From: Polytrichum commune
Taxonomy: Eukaryota > Streptophyta > Polytrichopsida > Polytrichales > Polytrichaceae
Length of the DNA stretch: 64,000 nucleotides
NCBI GenBank assembly: GCA_950295325.1
Contig: OX485807.1
Location: 44,110,440 to 44,174,439 of the forward strand
Direction of reading: 5' to 3'
The notes beneath the pieces are model-generated. The model saw nothing but the letters and a program-made list of their open reading frames with translations, was not told the DNA's origin and ran no database searches. Made by a program: the position numbers and the translations under genes. How positions within the stretch are numbered: position 1 is the stretch's first letter; each line of letters begins with the position of its first letter. This document shows positions 23,672-37,379 of this stretch, one piece after another.

Positions 23672-26600
23672 TTGTGTTTGGTCATGGTTCAAGCCCCAAT
23701 GGATTTCCAAGTTCCAAGTTCCACATTTTTTGGGCGCTTTGTAATATCCCACAGTAGACCTGGAAATAAAGAGCTTCATTTGCTCAGGTCTGCAACCTTG
23801 AGCCAAAGAGTGACATTCGTAGTTGTAGAGAGACCCCCCCCCCATTATTCACAATAGGTCTTGACAATCTAAATTCCTTGGCTTCAGACATGAGTGAGAA
23901 ATCATGAGCTTAGAATGGTCCCTGGTCAACCTAGACATCTGAACCAGCTGAACCCATTTCAGATCTGAGGATTATTTAGTAGGTTTCATATGAGGTATAT
24001 GAAGGATAATCCCTGGGCTTGTGTTGTATGTCTAGGGTAGGTTGATCGCATCAACCTCTACAATGCCGCTCCGTAGTCATAGTGGTGCACTACGGAATTT
24101 TCTGGCACTTTGTGGTGTATCAGTTAGGCAATTCTGTGTAAATGCGTTCCTTTCATTGGGCACCCATTAATCACTGCCTGGAACTGGTCATTTTTCTCAT
24201 CTTTGTGAACCTACGAAGTGATAGTGTTTAGCAATTTGAAAGAGAACAGTATGAGTTAATGAAAAGCAATTATAATGCTCCTGGAATTATGAGATATGTG
24301 GGTGCATGTCGGGTCTAACTTCTGATGTCCTTGGACCCAGTTTATGTTCAATTTGACTACGTAACAATAATGGCATTTTGCCTTCTTTCAGGGAGCCATT
24401 GAAGTGTTTGAAAACTTGGCGATGTCAAGTGCGTTTAGTGGAAACATTGTCTCAACTCTTCATCCAACATGTGCAGGGGGTTAAGGATTAGAACTTACGG
24501 CTACAACCTAGTGATGACGTTTTTGTGCTAACATATTAAGTGTTTGACCTGTCATGGACAGTACCATCCGAAGAATTGTGCACGGAAATATGATTGAAAG
24601 GTATGTGGGCGTTATACATACTGTTCTATACCTAATGTTCTATCGACCTCATCTGTAAGTTAGTAGAATGCTTTACTCGGCCATGCATGTTAATATCTCG
24701 GGTGGTGAATTTGTCATGTATCATGAAGCAATTAATTACCAAACTTTTTGAGCTGAGTTATTGTGGTTGTTGCATATGATCGAGCTCTTTGTAGCCCATG
24801 GTTATTGTTATCGAGATGCCGATGTTTTCATGACACATGGGGCCTTAGGGCCAAGAAATATTGAGGACACATTAATCCCCATTTGTTGATTAACAACCAA
24901 CATTGATCTTGCTTGGAAGTTAGGTTCAGTTCCTATCAGTGTGGTTGGAAAAGAGGGGGACTTGCAGATTTTCCCCTTCTCCAACCTCTCTCTTGTTCTC
25001 TCTCCATGGCGAATCATGGAGTGTGTGTTACATGCATTGTGGGCTACACGAACCATTTATTTAGTTTTGTCGTCAATTTGTGATGGAAAAATCATGGCTA
25101 ATCATAGAGATTGCTCATCGATGTATATCTACCTGTCTATCTATGTGAGTGGAACCCAGTGAAGATGAAAGGAAGCATAGGGAATCATCAACACAAATAC
25201 AAGGCATCTCAGGTACCAATAATGTTTGCAAATACTGTGGCTGTGTGGCCACAGGATCAATCTTTTGCATTAAGAAAGTTTTGATCCAAAGTCACAGTGA
25301 ATAGCAACTTATATACGACCTTCGCTGGAGTTTCTGACATTGAGTAAGTTACATGTGCACTCTTTGTCCACAAAACATCCCGAGTGTTGAGCGTCTGCTT
25401 ATTGCTGACTTGCCATACATGTGGAGAATGGAGGCATTCTTGTATTTCTGGCCAACTAGAATTAATGTGCAGTACTGGACGCCCATCCAAGTTTGATACT
25501 CTAGAGAAAATTCGGTTGGCCTGTGGAGGTAAGACAGCGATGCCACATTCGGCTGTTTGGGTCGACATTCCGGGCATATTGTATGACTTCGAGAATCGGA
25601 AGCAATGCAATAATGGTTGTTGCACAAGCCAACTGTGATGCCACTATAGCCTGCAAACGATTTGTGAACCTGTGCAAATCAAACTGTCAAACCAAATAAC
25701 TTTGACAATAGTCATCTATAAAGTCTTCATGTCAAAGTTCGTGTGAGTTTGGACCTGTCGAATTACGTCATTGACACCAGGGCAAAGTCCTCCACAGGTT
25801 ACAATTGCTGCTCTGACCTCCTGAGGATCAAAGTAGATTTTTGATCTAGGTCCTGCCCTTGGGACCCTGCACATACAATCACAAAAACATTCCAGACATC
25901 ACCCAGAAAAAGATCATGTGGGCAAGAACTTAAATGGATTGCTAAAGACAATTTTATCATGAGTCAGAATGTGTGAAATTACACGTATTTCTGAGTGTTA
26001 CCATTGTTGCACAAATTTACAAGAATTGTCAAGAGGTCCAGCTCCCGGTGATGCAGGTTTTGTGTACTTTATGACCTGAGAATTCAGTGCAAGGTGGCCA
26101 CTGAGAAATTATCAACAACGTATATATTGTATTAAACTCAACCTTCAGCAGAGCTTGCAAAGTCCTTTCCACATCACTAAAGGAAAAACTACGAGGGACG
26201 GTTTATGAGGATTCAATGTGTATCAAGCTCAGTTCTGACTGACTGGCTGACTGGCTAACTATTGTTTCAAACAGTGGTAATCGTAGCGATTGTAAAGTGT
26301 CCTGTGAGAATTAAAGAATGTTCAGAGTTCAAAGACTTCGATGGAATTGTCAAACTATGTCATGTATCTACCATTTTTTAAATGTTGAAGATACTCATTA
26401 CCTTGAGAAGAACTTGATCATCGTCGTGCACATATATCTTATTCACAACATCCAATTGCCCAGCACTTGCCCCTTTCTCTGGCAGTGGACAACTGTAGAC
26501 AACTTTATAAATATCTCCTGAACAACCGTCACAAATCTCCTAATGGAATGGCTCGATCGAGTCTAATTATTGCCTTGTATGACACGCGACAATTGTCGTA

Positions 26601-28520
26601 GTTGCTCCTTTATAGGGTTAACTCAATATCAATAACAATGCGGTACTGCAGAGCTTCTGCCGAATTAATTGGTCTTCCAGACATGATGAGCTCACAGTGA
26701 GTTATTTAGCATAATCGAGTTTAGAGCAGCTCCTATTATCACTAGAACACGATTCTCTCAATCCTAAGTTTTCTATTTGGGGGGGGGGGGGAGGGGCACA
26801 AGACCGCATGCTCAGTCCACCCACAAATCCTTATCGCCCACCGATTTTTGAGAGAGAGGCAGCCCTCTGAACCCCTTCCCACGCTCAATAATTGAGAGTC
26901 GAAGTGCATGAGACTCGTCTCTCTCCCAATATATTTGGTGGGCAACGAAGACTTATGATACATATGGATTTTATGCGTGAGACGAGCATGCTCATGCATT
27001 GGCCCTAAGAGCTTTTCAAGCCTATGGCTATTGAGAAAGCCGAATTTGAGGCTCTAGTGACTGACTGACTGTTGTTCAAAGATTGCTTAGAGCTCAAAAA
27101 CTTTGCTGGAATTCTCAAACTGAGGTATTCTTGTTTGTCATGTATCTATCCATTTATATTAATTATTGAAGATCCTGGGTAGCTTGAGAAGGACATGATC
27201 TTTGATCCCAAGCAAGTATATCACACTCATCAACATACGTAAACTGAGGACACTAAAGGGTTTGAAAAAAACGCACCTGCTCTGGATACAGAATGTGGAT
27301 GGCCACTTTCAGAATCTCCAGAACATCAGTATTATGAGGCAACTTGAACCTCTCCCCAAATAGTTGATCATCGATATCTGGGTAGTCTTCCTTGGAGCTC
27401 AGGTTTCTCTTCTCACACATGCCATGGTCACTGCTCATTGCCCTGCCTCTGTTGATCACCTTCTGTGTCCTTGTGGACTTAAAACACACAAGATGATCCA
27501 TTTCATGATTCGAAGAGCCCCTGTTTTCTCTCTGCTTTTGCAACATAGTCATTGCTGGCCTTGGAAAGAAATGCACAGAAATTGGTGCCGACTTTGGACA
27601 CATTATGGGAGAATTATGCCAAAACATATGGAGTGATGAAGATTTGGCAGCCTCAGCGAACGTCGAGGAATTGACAATCGGTAGAGGCAACATCGGTGGC
27701 ATTGTGATTTTGCAATATTTAGGTCAGATATGATTGTGCTTCTGAGCCTGCAGCTGAGCTGATTTCTTACCCCTCTTGCTAGTTCATAAAGACGAAAAGC
27801 CTATGATAGAATGGTTTGAGTATATTGTGTTGCATTCATACCCAAACATGTAAGTGATGAAGATGACGGACTATGTGAGAATAGGGCAACGATGTGTACC
27901 GGACACATGTGGATGTAATTTGGCTTATACAAACGGATTCTTGCAGGTTCTTGTAGAATATGACCTAATTAACACTTATCTTTGTGACTGTGCCCCACAT
28001 GACACAATTCAAATCCGGTTTATGTATTTTTGAGGCTGACGTCGATCCCTCGACGTATTACCAAGTTCTTTAGCCCGAATTAATTGAGGGGAGGCATCAA
28101 AAGAGTGTACATTAAATGCTTTGCATCATATAAAGTTTGTCCAGAAGGGGGTTCTCAATGTCACCATGGTTCATCAAATCAAAAAAGGATTAGCGGCAGC
28201 CCATGCGGCCTCTTACTATTGTACAGAGTTTGCATGCCTAGAAAGTCTCAACTAATTAATGTCTGTTATCCTGAATTCGGGTACAAAAGAGCCTGGCACT
28301 TCACCAGTCTTAAAGTCTTGTAGTATTGCATGACATGCAATACCAAAATTACATCTCCACTGTGCCTTGATGCTGAACATTTCATTTTACCTCCTGCCAA
28401 GGTCCAAGTGCATGTCTGATAACGAAGGCGTAACGTCTGATTTTTTCCCTCGCTCTTTAGTGGTCAAAAACTCGCTCTTTAGTGGTCAGATTTTTACCTT
28501 TCCATACTAGCTGAGTTTTT
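23672..28520. other. Gene-poor interval with degenerate repeats
   Basis: Mostly unique-looking, AT-rich sequence. It contains one copy of the 450-bp duplication (25877-26319) and a more diverged echo of its right part at about 27050-27230. A 149-codon minus-strand frame at 27253-27702 ends beside a good donor (CAG|gtgcgt) but matches nothing I know. A poly-G run lies near 26780. Confidence 0.4.
25877..26319. repeat. Direct duplication, left copy (about 450 bp)
   Basis: From AAAAACATTCCAGACATCAC to TGTTCAGAGTT this matches 30970-31418 with scattered substitutions. The two copies flank 4.6 kb that includes the 434-bp tandem array. The ends do not read TG...CA, so LTRs are unlikely. Confidence 0.75.
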
Positions 28521-28889
28521 TTAAGTCGAATCCTCGCCGTGATCTGAGGCCGCAATGTCAATCAAATACTTACACCACCATCGCACCCAACGCTCCTCCC
28601 TGCCGGAAGACCACACAACGCTGTCGCACATTGTATTTCGCCCAATTCCTGGATCTTTGTCGAAAAGGAGGGGGGTGTCATGGCGAAAGATTTTTTTGAA
28701 CAAAATAAACTGTTGCCCATCCTTACAACGATCCACCAAATCCGTATGCTGGCTGCGGGACCTACTGTTGACACCCGCCTTAGCCTCCCCCACAACCTGG
28801 AAGTCGAATCCCGGGTGCAAGACCCAACATCGCGTGCCAGGTCGGAGGGGAGTCTGCACACGACCAAGGAGGTTGTTAGTACGACCAAC

Positions 28890-30955
28890 TTGGTGAAAAC
28901 ATATAATGCTAAGGTTATGTGGCACCTGCCGCCAATACACATCGCACATTGCAACATAATGTCGGGGAGAAAACAAAATCAAGAATAAATTCAGGGAACC
29001 TTGATTATACATGCTTTGAGAACGAATGTAGTCCAACTAATACTCTACAGATGTGATGTTCACTTATAGCCTAGACTTGTACTCTGTAGTAATTCACTTC
29101 TGGAACTCTTTATGCCAGTCTGTTTACTATAGACACCACTGATTTATATACATCTGAAGCAATTCTAATATGACTGGAAATTCATTCATAAATCTGACTC
29201 TACTAAATACCTACTCACCCCCTCCTTACTTGTCGCAAAATTTTGGGCCTAGGAATTACATGCCTAGTTATAACGATGAAGAGGCTTTCAGTTACGACAT
29301 GCCCCACAGTCATATTCTTTCTCACACAACGCACATATAATGCTGAGGTTATGTGGCACCTGCCGCCAATACACATCGCACATTGCAACATAATGTCGGG
29401 GAGAAAACAAAATCAAGAATAAGTGATGGGAACTGTGATTAAACATGCTCTGAGAACGAATGTCGTCCAACTAACACTCTACAGATGTGATGTTCACTTA
29501 TAGCCTAGACTTGTACTATGTAGTAATTCACTTCTGGAACTCTTTATGCCATTTTCTTTACCATAGACACCACTGATTTATATACATCTAAAGCAATTCT
29601 ACTATGACTGAAAATTCATTCTTCAATCTGACTCTACCCCATACAACTCACCCCCTTCTTACTTGTCGCATAATTTTGGGCCTAGGAATTACATCTCTAG
29701 TTATAACGATGAAGAGGCTTTCAGTCACGACATGCCCCCCAGTCAAATTCTTTCTCACACAACACACATATAATGCTGAGGTTATGTGGCACCTGCCACC
29801 AATACACATCGCACATGGCAACATAATGTCTATGGTAAACAAAATCAGGAATAAGTGTAGCTAACATATGATTAAACATGCTCTGATAACGATTGCAGTC
29901 CAACTAAAACTCTACATATGTGATGTTCACTTATAGCCTAGACTTGTACTATGTAATAATTCACTTCTGCATCTACTTTTTATGCCATTTTGTTTACCAT
30001 AGACACCACTGATTTATATACATCTGAAGCAATTCCACTATGACTGGAAATTCATTCTTCAATCTGACTCTACTAAATACCTACTCACCCCCTTCTTACT
30101 TGTCGCATCATTTTGGGCCTAGGAATTACATCTCTAGTTATAACGATGAAGAGGCTTTCAATCAAGACATACCCCAGTCAAATTCTTTCTCAGACAACAC
30201 ACATATAATGCTGAGGTTATGTGGCACCTACCACCAATACACATCGCAAATTGCAACATAATGTCTATGATAAACAAAATCAGGAATAAGTGATGGGAAC
30301 CTTGATTAAACATGCTCTGATAACGATTGCAGTCCAACTAAAACTCTACATATGTGATGTTCACTTATAGCCTAGACTTGTACTATGAAATAATTTACTT
30401 CTGCATCTACTTTTTATGCCATTTTGTTTACCATAGACACCACTGATTTATATACATATGAAGCAATTCCACTATGACTGGAAATTCATTCTTCAATCTG
30501 ACTCTACTAAATACCTACTCACCCCCTTCTTACTTGTCGCATAATTTTGAGCCTAGGAATTACATCTCTAGTTGGGCACACGATGAAGAGGCTTTCAGTC
30601 ACGACATACCCCAGTCAAATTCTTTCTCACACAACACACATATAATGCTGAGGTTATGTGGCACCTGCCACCAATACACATCGCAAATGGCAACATAATG
30701 TCTATGGTAAACAAAATCAGGAATAAGTGATGGGAACCTTGATTAAACATGCTCTGATAACGATTGCAGTCCAACTAAAACTCTACATATGTGATGTTCA
30801 CTTATAGCCTAGCCTTGTACTATGTAATAATTCACTTCTGCATCTACTTTTTATGCCATTTTGTTTACCATAGACACCACTGATTTATATACATATGAAG
30901 CAATTCTACTATGACTGGAAATTCATTCATAAATCCGACTCTACTAAATACCTAC
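28890..30955. repeat. Tandem array of about five 434-bp units
   Basis: The landmark GTTATGTGGCACCTGCC recurs at 28914, 29348, 29781, 30216 and 30653 (spacing 433-437 bp). Units share sequence throughout, including TATAGCCTAGACTTGTACTA and GGAATTACATCTCTAG. The 71- to 86-codon frames seen in each unit are repeats of one another and not credible genes. The last unit is cut off near 30955, where the right copy of the 450-bp duplication begins. Confidence 0.9.
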
Positions 30956-30969
30956 TCAGACAACACCCA

Positions 30970-31418
30970 GAAAAACATTCCAGACATCACCCGGGAAAAG
31001 ATCAGGTGGGGAAGAACTTAAATGGATTGCTAAAGACAGTTTTATCATGAGTCAGAACGTGTGAAATTACAAGTATTTCTGAGTGTTACCATTGTTGCAC
31101 AAATTTACAAGAATTGAGCTGACGGTCCAGCTCCCAGTGATGCAGGTTATGTGTACTTTATGATCTCAGAATTCAGTGCAAGGTGGCCACTGAGAAATTA
31201 TCAACAATGTATATATTGTATTAAACTCAACCTGGTGCAGAACTTCCAAAGTCCTTTCCACATCAGTAAAGGCAAAACTACGAGGGATGGTTTGTGAGGA
31301 TTCAATGTGTATCAAGCTCAGTTCTGACTGAGTGGCTGACTAGCTAACTGATGTTTCAAACAGTGGTAATCGTAGCGATTGTAAAGTGTCCTGTGAGAAT
31401 TAAAGAATGTTCAGAGTT
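30970..31418. repeat. Direct duplication, right copy (about 450 bp)
   Basis: Second copy of 25877-26319, ending at the same TGTTCAGAGTT. It directly follows the truncated last unit of the 434-bp array. Confidence 0.75.
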
Positions 31419-33009
31419 AATTTCCTAGAATTTGAAGGTGGGATCCCTTCTCAAAGTTGCTTATGTTCTCAAATAATATCATATTGGCAATTAATAGGGG
31501 AGACATCAGAGATAGGTAACAACTTACCGGTTTTGTTTTTGGCTGCAAGACGGGGGGCTTGAAGTATGGCTCGTCCGGAGCACCGAAATCCGTGACTCCG
31601 GCATAACCCGGAGGGTCCCTGTACCTAGGTGCACCCGTATTTCTCGAAGGTGTAGCTCCCGCCTCTCCTTTGCCCGCGCCGGCTGCCACACATAGGAGTT
31701 GTTTTGCGCACGGGACGACTCTCGCACGGGGCTGGCTATGGACGCGCTTGCCCACCGAGTTTGGTGTCGTGCTGAGCGGATTAGGTGTGCATTTGCACGG
31801 AGCGTCAGTTGCTGACTTGGTGGGATCGCTTTGGCTAGACCCATTATCTCCGTCCACTAGAATGGGATGGCCTAGCTCCGTGCCCGGAGGCGCGTCTAGT
31901 TTAGGACCCACTTGTGGTTGAGGGCACGAAGGGGTCTCGGGTTGGGGTTGCCCAATAGTGTCACCCACGTTCTTCTTCGTGGCGCATTGTTGCCATCCGG
32001 ATGGGGAGTCTGTGGGCACATCCACATGTGCTTTATCGTTGTCAACGGTGCCCTTATTGGTGTGGCCTCCTGCATCCTTCCTTACATGATGTTCCCCATG
32101 GTGAGGCAATTCTCCCCCAAGGTTTGCAATGCTGCCAACTACAGTGTGAAGGGTGTCTTCAACACCGGTGACACGTGTTAATAGCAGGTTCAACATTCGG
32201 TGCACTTCAGTTCGCCACCCCGATTCATGGTCTACTCCACATGCACGACATGTCTCGCGTTGTGCACACACCCCCGGGAATTCCAATGCCAATCGCACTC
32301 CGGGACTTGGAGTTCGCATGCTAGTGCCACATGTCGGAGGCTGGCATGCACATGGTAGTTAGTTAGTGGTTGATATAAAACACAACATGCAACATAAAGG
32401 GCCACATGGCCCAATAAAGAACAAAATAATGATATGGGCTGGGATAAAAAGTTACATTTTGACTCGGACGCTCGTGCGATGCTGCATTACGAAACACCTG
32501 CGAAAGAGGCACGTCGTCCTCTTCGGCATGTGCATTGATAACCAGAGTTGGCGCCTGCGACATGGGCACATGTGGGCTCAGCGCCGGGCTAGTGGATGTC
32601 GGCGCCACAGTCCCCGCCTCAGTCCCCGTGTGCGCTATAGGTGTGTATTGATGGACCGGCACAACAACCGATGCGGCATGGTCGATGGCGCGCTCACATT
32701 GGGCCCCCATATCATCGCTGGAGTAGCTGCGGCCAGTAGAGGGTGAAGTCGGTCGGGGTCGACGTGCGCGGCTTGATGACGCATGATATGTAGGGGCATA
32801 CCCACCATACGGATATGCATGCGATGCCATGTCATATCCGGATGAGGGATGTGGCGGGTAGTACGCACATGGTGGGTATGGGTAAGGGGCAGACCACGGG
32901 TAATGCGTAGGAGGCGCGTCCCTCTGCCTCTGCATGTGGGAAGACGGATGCATTAGCAACTGATAGGGGATAAGCCAGAAAAAAAAAAAACAAAGGCAAT
33001 TGTGCGCCG

Positions 33010-33026
33010 GGGGGGGGGGGGGGGGG
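33010..33026. repeat. Poly-G run
   Basis: A run of about 17 G, close to an A run at 32980. On the minus strand it falls near the presumed end of the first exon of the degenerate TNPA-like gene, so reading across it is unreliable. Confidence 0.8.
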
Positions 33027-33163
33027 ACATGCCTCGGGCGGACATGGTCGTTTACGTCGTTGACGCCGATCCGATCCAGCATGTCCACGATGAGCTCTGT
33101 TCCGGCGATTGCGCGTACCGTGTGCGTGTGCGCTCCCCACATCCTCACCCACCAGCAGGACAC

Positions 33164-33911
33164 TAGGAATGCTTCGAAGGGCAGTGGGCTGGGAGTTGGT
33201 CATCTTCTGGTTATCCTTCTACTACTACTGCTATGCTTCTACTACTACTCCTATCCCTCCACTACTATTGCTATGTTTCTACTACTACTGATACTAGTGC
33301 TATCCTACTACTACTGGGGCCACCGAATTCTTCCAAGTCACCGCATAAGGCCCAGAGACCTTAGAGACATTTGCCCCCCAGGGTTACCTTTCAACACCCA
33401 GTGGCGGTCTCGCAGAGGACGAATTACCTGGAACACATAGGACACAATTAGATACAATCTTGAGGGGATTGGTTTGAACAACTTGAACCACATTGTTATC
33501 CTTCATGAAACCAAAACACAAAATTTGGTGGCAGTTGCTTGCAATTCATTTTGCACTGCAAGTTGCTATTAGTTTCTGCGAACACTAGGTGATATTTATC
33601 AACTTATCCCACAAAAGAGTTTCCAAATCACATGCCATAGATGCAAGATACATGGTGAAATGGGCACAGTATGCAGGGGTGATCAAGTATGCAGCCAAAG
33701 TGTTAAACCTGTAACCACATATCAAACACATCACACCCCAAAAATGGACAACAACTGTGATGTGACCCCTACAACAAGTGAACACTTGCAACCAAACTTG
33801 TACTTCTCACACCATTGAATTATTTCTGAAAAATCTTTCGAATGTGAATAATCCAGTTGCATGTAGTTGTGGACATGTTATGGAAATGAAGTTGATGCAG
33901 AGAGACCTTAC
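33164..33911. other. Short intergenic stretch with CTACTA repeats
   Basis: Contains a CTACTACTACTGCTATG-like low-complexity segment at 33218-33320. No gene is supported. Confidence 0.5.
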
Positions 33912-36900
33912 CAATCAGGCAGGGGACTGAAGACTTGGCTCTCAGGCGTAATAAGAGCATGATGTCGCTCATATATACTGCTGGTGAATCCTGGAAGGTC
34001 TGGTCAAATCCATCCACAATGGCGTTAGTAAAAGGGATGTGGCCACATTGTGCGCACTTGCAACTCCACAGACAATTTGACCGTTAAATCGGATCGGGAA
34101 TTGCCTCATCTGACTATCAATTGCAAATCACAGATTGTCCTGGAACATGTTCCAGAATCGAAGTTGAGATGCAACAGTCATAAGAAGCCAAAGCGAAGAT
34201 TCACTTTCTTTTCAAATGATCACTCAGGCCCTCCCAATTGTCTTCACAATTGAACCTATAATGGTTAGAATAATTTGAGCACAGAGTCCAAATGTCATTG
34301 TAACACATGTTTTTTTGTTGTTCATTCTTAACTACAAGCTTTGCCACATACCACTCCAACATAGGTGTTAAATTGAGTAGAGCGACCACACAAGGCCCAC
34401 ATTCCTTATTATTCATGTTCAAATTGTAAGCACCATCACCAGCAAGTAAGGTAGCACATTGATCTCGACTTGCTTAGCGCAAGAAAATTATCAAGTGTAC
34501 CTTTGAGAAATCAATTTTGAGAATTCAGGATATTACAACCAACAACTCTGTGTAGGTCATCACTATGAAAAGTGGGTTGTTCTTCAGAGTTGTAACTTAC
34601 CTTGGAGATGAGATGCAGACAGCGTAGGATCCATAACTTTGGACTACATGTCGGGTGTCTCGAGACATGACTCTGTCTTCGCAAGAGATGATGCGGCGAC
34701 TACAGGACCACCACGAAACAACGTCAAAAAGTCTCACAAACATTGTGATAGATTTTCAGCATGCAGTAAAGGAGCAACAAATAAATGACCAAAAAAATCT
34801 AATGTGAGATCTAACGCCTGTATTCTGCAGTCATTTGAATACCTGGTACATTTCTAATAAGTAGCTTAATACTGAGCTGGTCCTAAGTAGAGAAATAACT
34901 CATGTACAAGCTCCAGTACACAAGAACATAGGAAATTACTCCAGCTTCAATTCCCTTCCATCTATGACCATGTCTAGTGCATCCCACCCATAGCTCAAGT
35001 TTACAAAAATTTGGAGGTCAATCATCAAATCGCAACAACCCAAAATTCCTGGATAAATATGATCTGTAAGTTCACATTCCCCATGTCAATCTCATTGATG
35101 CTAAATCCACCACGCAACAACGTCAGAAATTTTGACAAATATTGTCACAGGTTCTGAGCAATGGAATGCATGTAGTATAAGAGTAACAGTCAAGCGACCA
35201 AGAAATCGATTGTGAGATCAATGCTTGTGTTCTACAGTCATTTGAATATCTGCCACATGACTAATTAGCGAGAGTAGCACCGAGCTGATCCTCTTTGTAA
35301 GCTTGTTTTTTCCACCATATAATCTCATCATATATAAGAATAGACCATAAATGTGTTCATATATAGATGTACTCTAAACATACACATGTCCAGTGGTCCA
35401 AATTACTGGTGCATACAAATTTCACTACACACTTCACTAACTATGACAGCTTCATGCAATTTCACAGTGCAGGTCAGAGTCACAAAGCCTACATCTTTTG
35501 CATCTTTTTACATCTTTTGCAACCCACAATATCAGCTCTATCAATGAGAGTAGACAGAGAGACATAAAGCATATTCTGCCCATTGCGGACACCATCCGCT
35601 TGGAAATCATGAAGAATGGGTGCACATAGTTTCAAAGCCTAATCTGTTCAATTCAGCTGGAGTATGCCTTCATCGTACTGCCAAAATTTTACCTGCTCCA
35701 GATGAATGAGAAGCAGTGCCAAAGGGTGCACAGACGATGGAGCCTGATTGGCCACCCAGGCAGAGAATATGAGAAGTAGTAGCAAATGCAATCACATGAT
35801 TTCGCTGAGAAGTAGAAGATGTAGTGACATGAAGTAGTCGCTGTATGTCTGGAGAAAGGTCAATCTGTTGATTACTAGAGAGCCTCCAGCCACTCGCTGC
35901 GCCTGATATTTCTACTCGATAGACAACCCCATGAATAGTTACCACCCAGACAGTATACCGAGCTTTTCCTGTGCCCTGTCAAAAATAGACAGCATTCACA
36001 GTGGTTAAGCCTGAACTGCCAGCATTTTGATTATTCTTCTTCAAGAGAAAAATCCACTCTCATCTGCAAGACAAAGGTGACCCCGCTGCAAATTCATGTA
36101 CACCAATGCTCACAGGAGAACTTGTTGTTTTCCGAACATGTGCATGTTCCTATCCAACAATGGTAAGGGGAGGTACCACATGACGTAAAGGTCAACAGGC
36201 ACATTGAACAGCTCCAACAGGACATCCGCAAAATTCATATCCCTGTTTTGTGAAAGTGGAATTTGTATTATCTGCCAATACTGGTGGGGGAGTTTCCAAT
36301 GTAACTTTGTGGAGAGAGATTGTTGCAATACGTCTCACTATCCTCACAACCACAATACAGAGAATGAAATTGAGGAAAGTCCTGTTTACAGATTCCCTTT
36401 GACTTTTACATCGTACCTTTCGTCTATTACTTGCCCTGTGAAGTGAAGGACTTTATAATCATGGTTCAGAAAGTGATACCTGGGATGGTATGACTGAAGC
36501 AAATGAGGAAAGACCATCTTCGAATACAAGGTGGAGACCCCTCCTATGAACATCTTGGTAACTTGACAATTCAACAAGCTGCACGATTTTGGATGACTCT
36601 TTGTGAATACGCCTGCAATGCAACAACAGCTTGAGAAACTAACACAGATTGTAGTCAACCCCTGTTCTTGATAAAACCATGTACTCCTTGCCAGTTTTAA
36701 GTAGTATTATCTGGACCTCTTAGATTGGGAACTCCCCTACATACAACACATTCCCAGCAACTGGCAACTTGCTGCAGGATACATGTTCCCAGCTCATCAA
36801 ATTACTCTCAAATGTTTCTCACACCCATTCTACAAAGTCCAGACCATTGCTCAATACAAAGCATCAACAATCAGAGCCCAAGTGTGTGCATATCATATAG

Positions 36901-37282
36901 GTCTACAAAGAATATGACTGTGTGAGCCCTCTGTTCTTAAACAAAAACCTCTCTAAAAACTCATGAACCTGTCAGCTGAAAATATTGTCAAGTGCCGCAC
37001 CTGCGGGCGACGCTTGCTGTTGCTCAAAAATCTGGGGTCAGCCAACACCCTCTGTTCTGCTTGTCGCCGCTTGTTGTTGCTGCTTTCCCAAGGCGAGTGA
37101 ACCTGAAATCGCACCACATGGTATCTTAACCCTTCAAGAGTAGAAACAAAGATCATCGCATGCCTCAAATCATGACATGAAGCGAGGTGACCCGTACCCG
37201 CGACCCAAGACATCGCGTCGAGCCAAATCGGAGCTTCATCATATTCCGGCCGCTTCTCAATCCTCATCGCCATTGAGTGCAT
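33912..37282 (-). CDS. Possible multi-exon gene with a Nup160-like exon
   Basis: Low-confidence model from exon-like pieces with good splice signals: 37282-37001 (donor CAG|gtgcgg), 35975-35693 (acceptor gacag, donor CAG|gtaaaa), a piece ending at 34601 (AAG|gtaagt) and a piece of about 34060-33912 (TTG|gtaagg). The second reads VWVVTIHGVVYRVEISGA ... HILCLGGQSGSIVCAPFG, which resembles the beta-propeller of the nuclear pore protein Nup160, where a VLTVSGVAYL-like strand is followed by a V-GR-DGSV strand. The first (APIWLDAMSWVAGTGHLASC) and the last (CKCAQCGHIPFTNAIVDG) are not recognised. The pieces could belong to different genes or be pseudogene remnants. Confidence 0.3.
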
Positions 37283-37379
37283 GAAAAATCGTACTCATAT
37301 GCATGAGGGGGGTTTCGTGGCGAAAAGGAGGGGGGTATCATTGGATGTTTTTAGCCCAGTGCCAATTCTAAATTTTCCC

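Larger units (their letters stand above)
28521..33163 (-). pseudogene. Degenerate TNPA-like transposon gene, minus strand
   Basis: Candidate exons in transcription order: about 33163-33010, about 32935-32445, about 32320-31528 and 28853-28521. The third ends in a strong donor (CCG|gtaagt) and the fourth begins after a pyrimidine-rich acceptor (gtgcag|ACT), both in phase 0. The last exon (CWVLHPGFDF, VVGEAKAG, KDGQQFI, DTPLLFD, DSVVW) follows the pattern of a DUF8039-like C-terminus, as does the end of the CACTA TNPA-like gene. The middle exons are Pro/Ser/Tyr-rich or carry a CRACGVDHE cysteine motif I cannot place. The intron would hold the 434-bp tandem array. No terminal repeats were found. 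A low-complexity host gene is an alternative. Confidence 0.35.

Noticed and set aside
27253-27702. 149-codon minus-strand frame
   Set aside because: It ends near a good splice donor, but I recognise no motif, no partner exon and no start context. Left unannotated.
30040-30698. Repeated 73-74-codon frames in the tandem array
   Set aside because: They are copies of the same non-coding 434-bp unit and are disrupted in other units.
25877-31418. LTR retrotransposon with 450-bp LTRs
   Set aside because: The copies do not begin TG or end CA, and no gag, protease, reverse transcriptase or primer-binding site lies between them.
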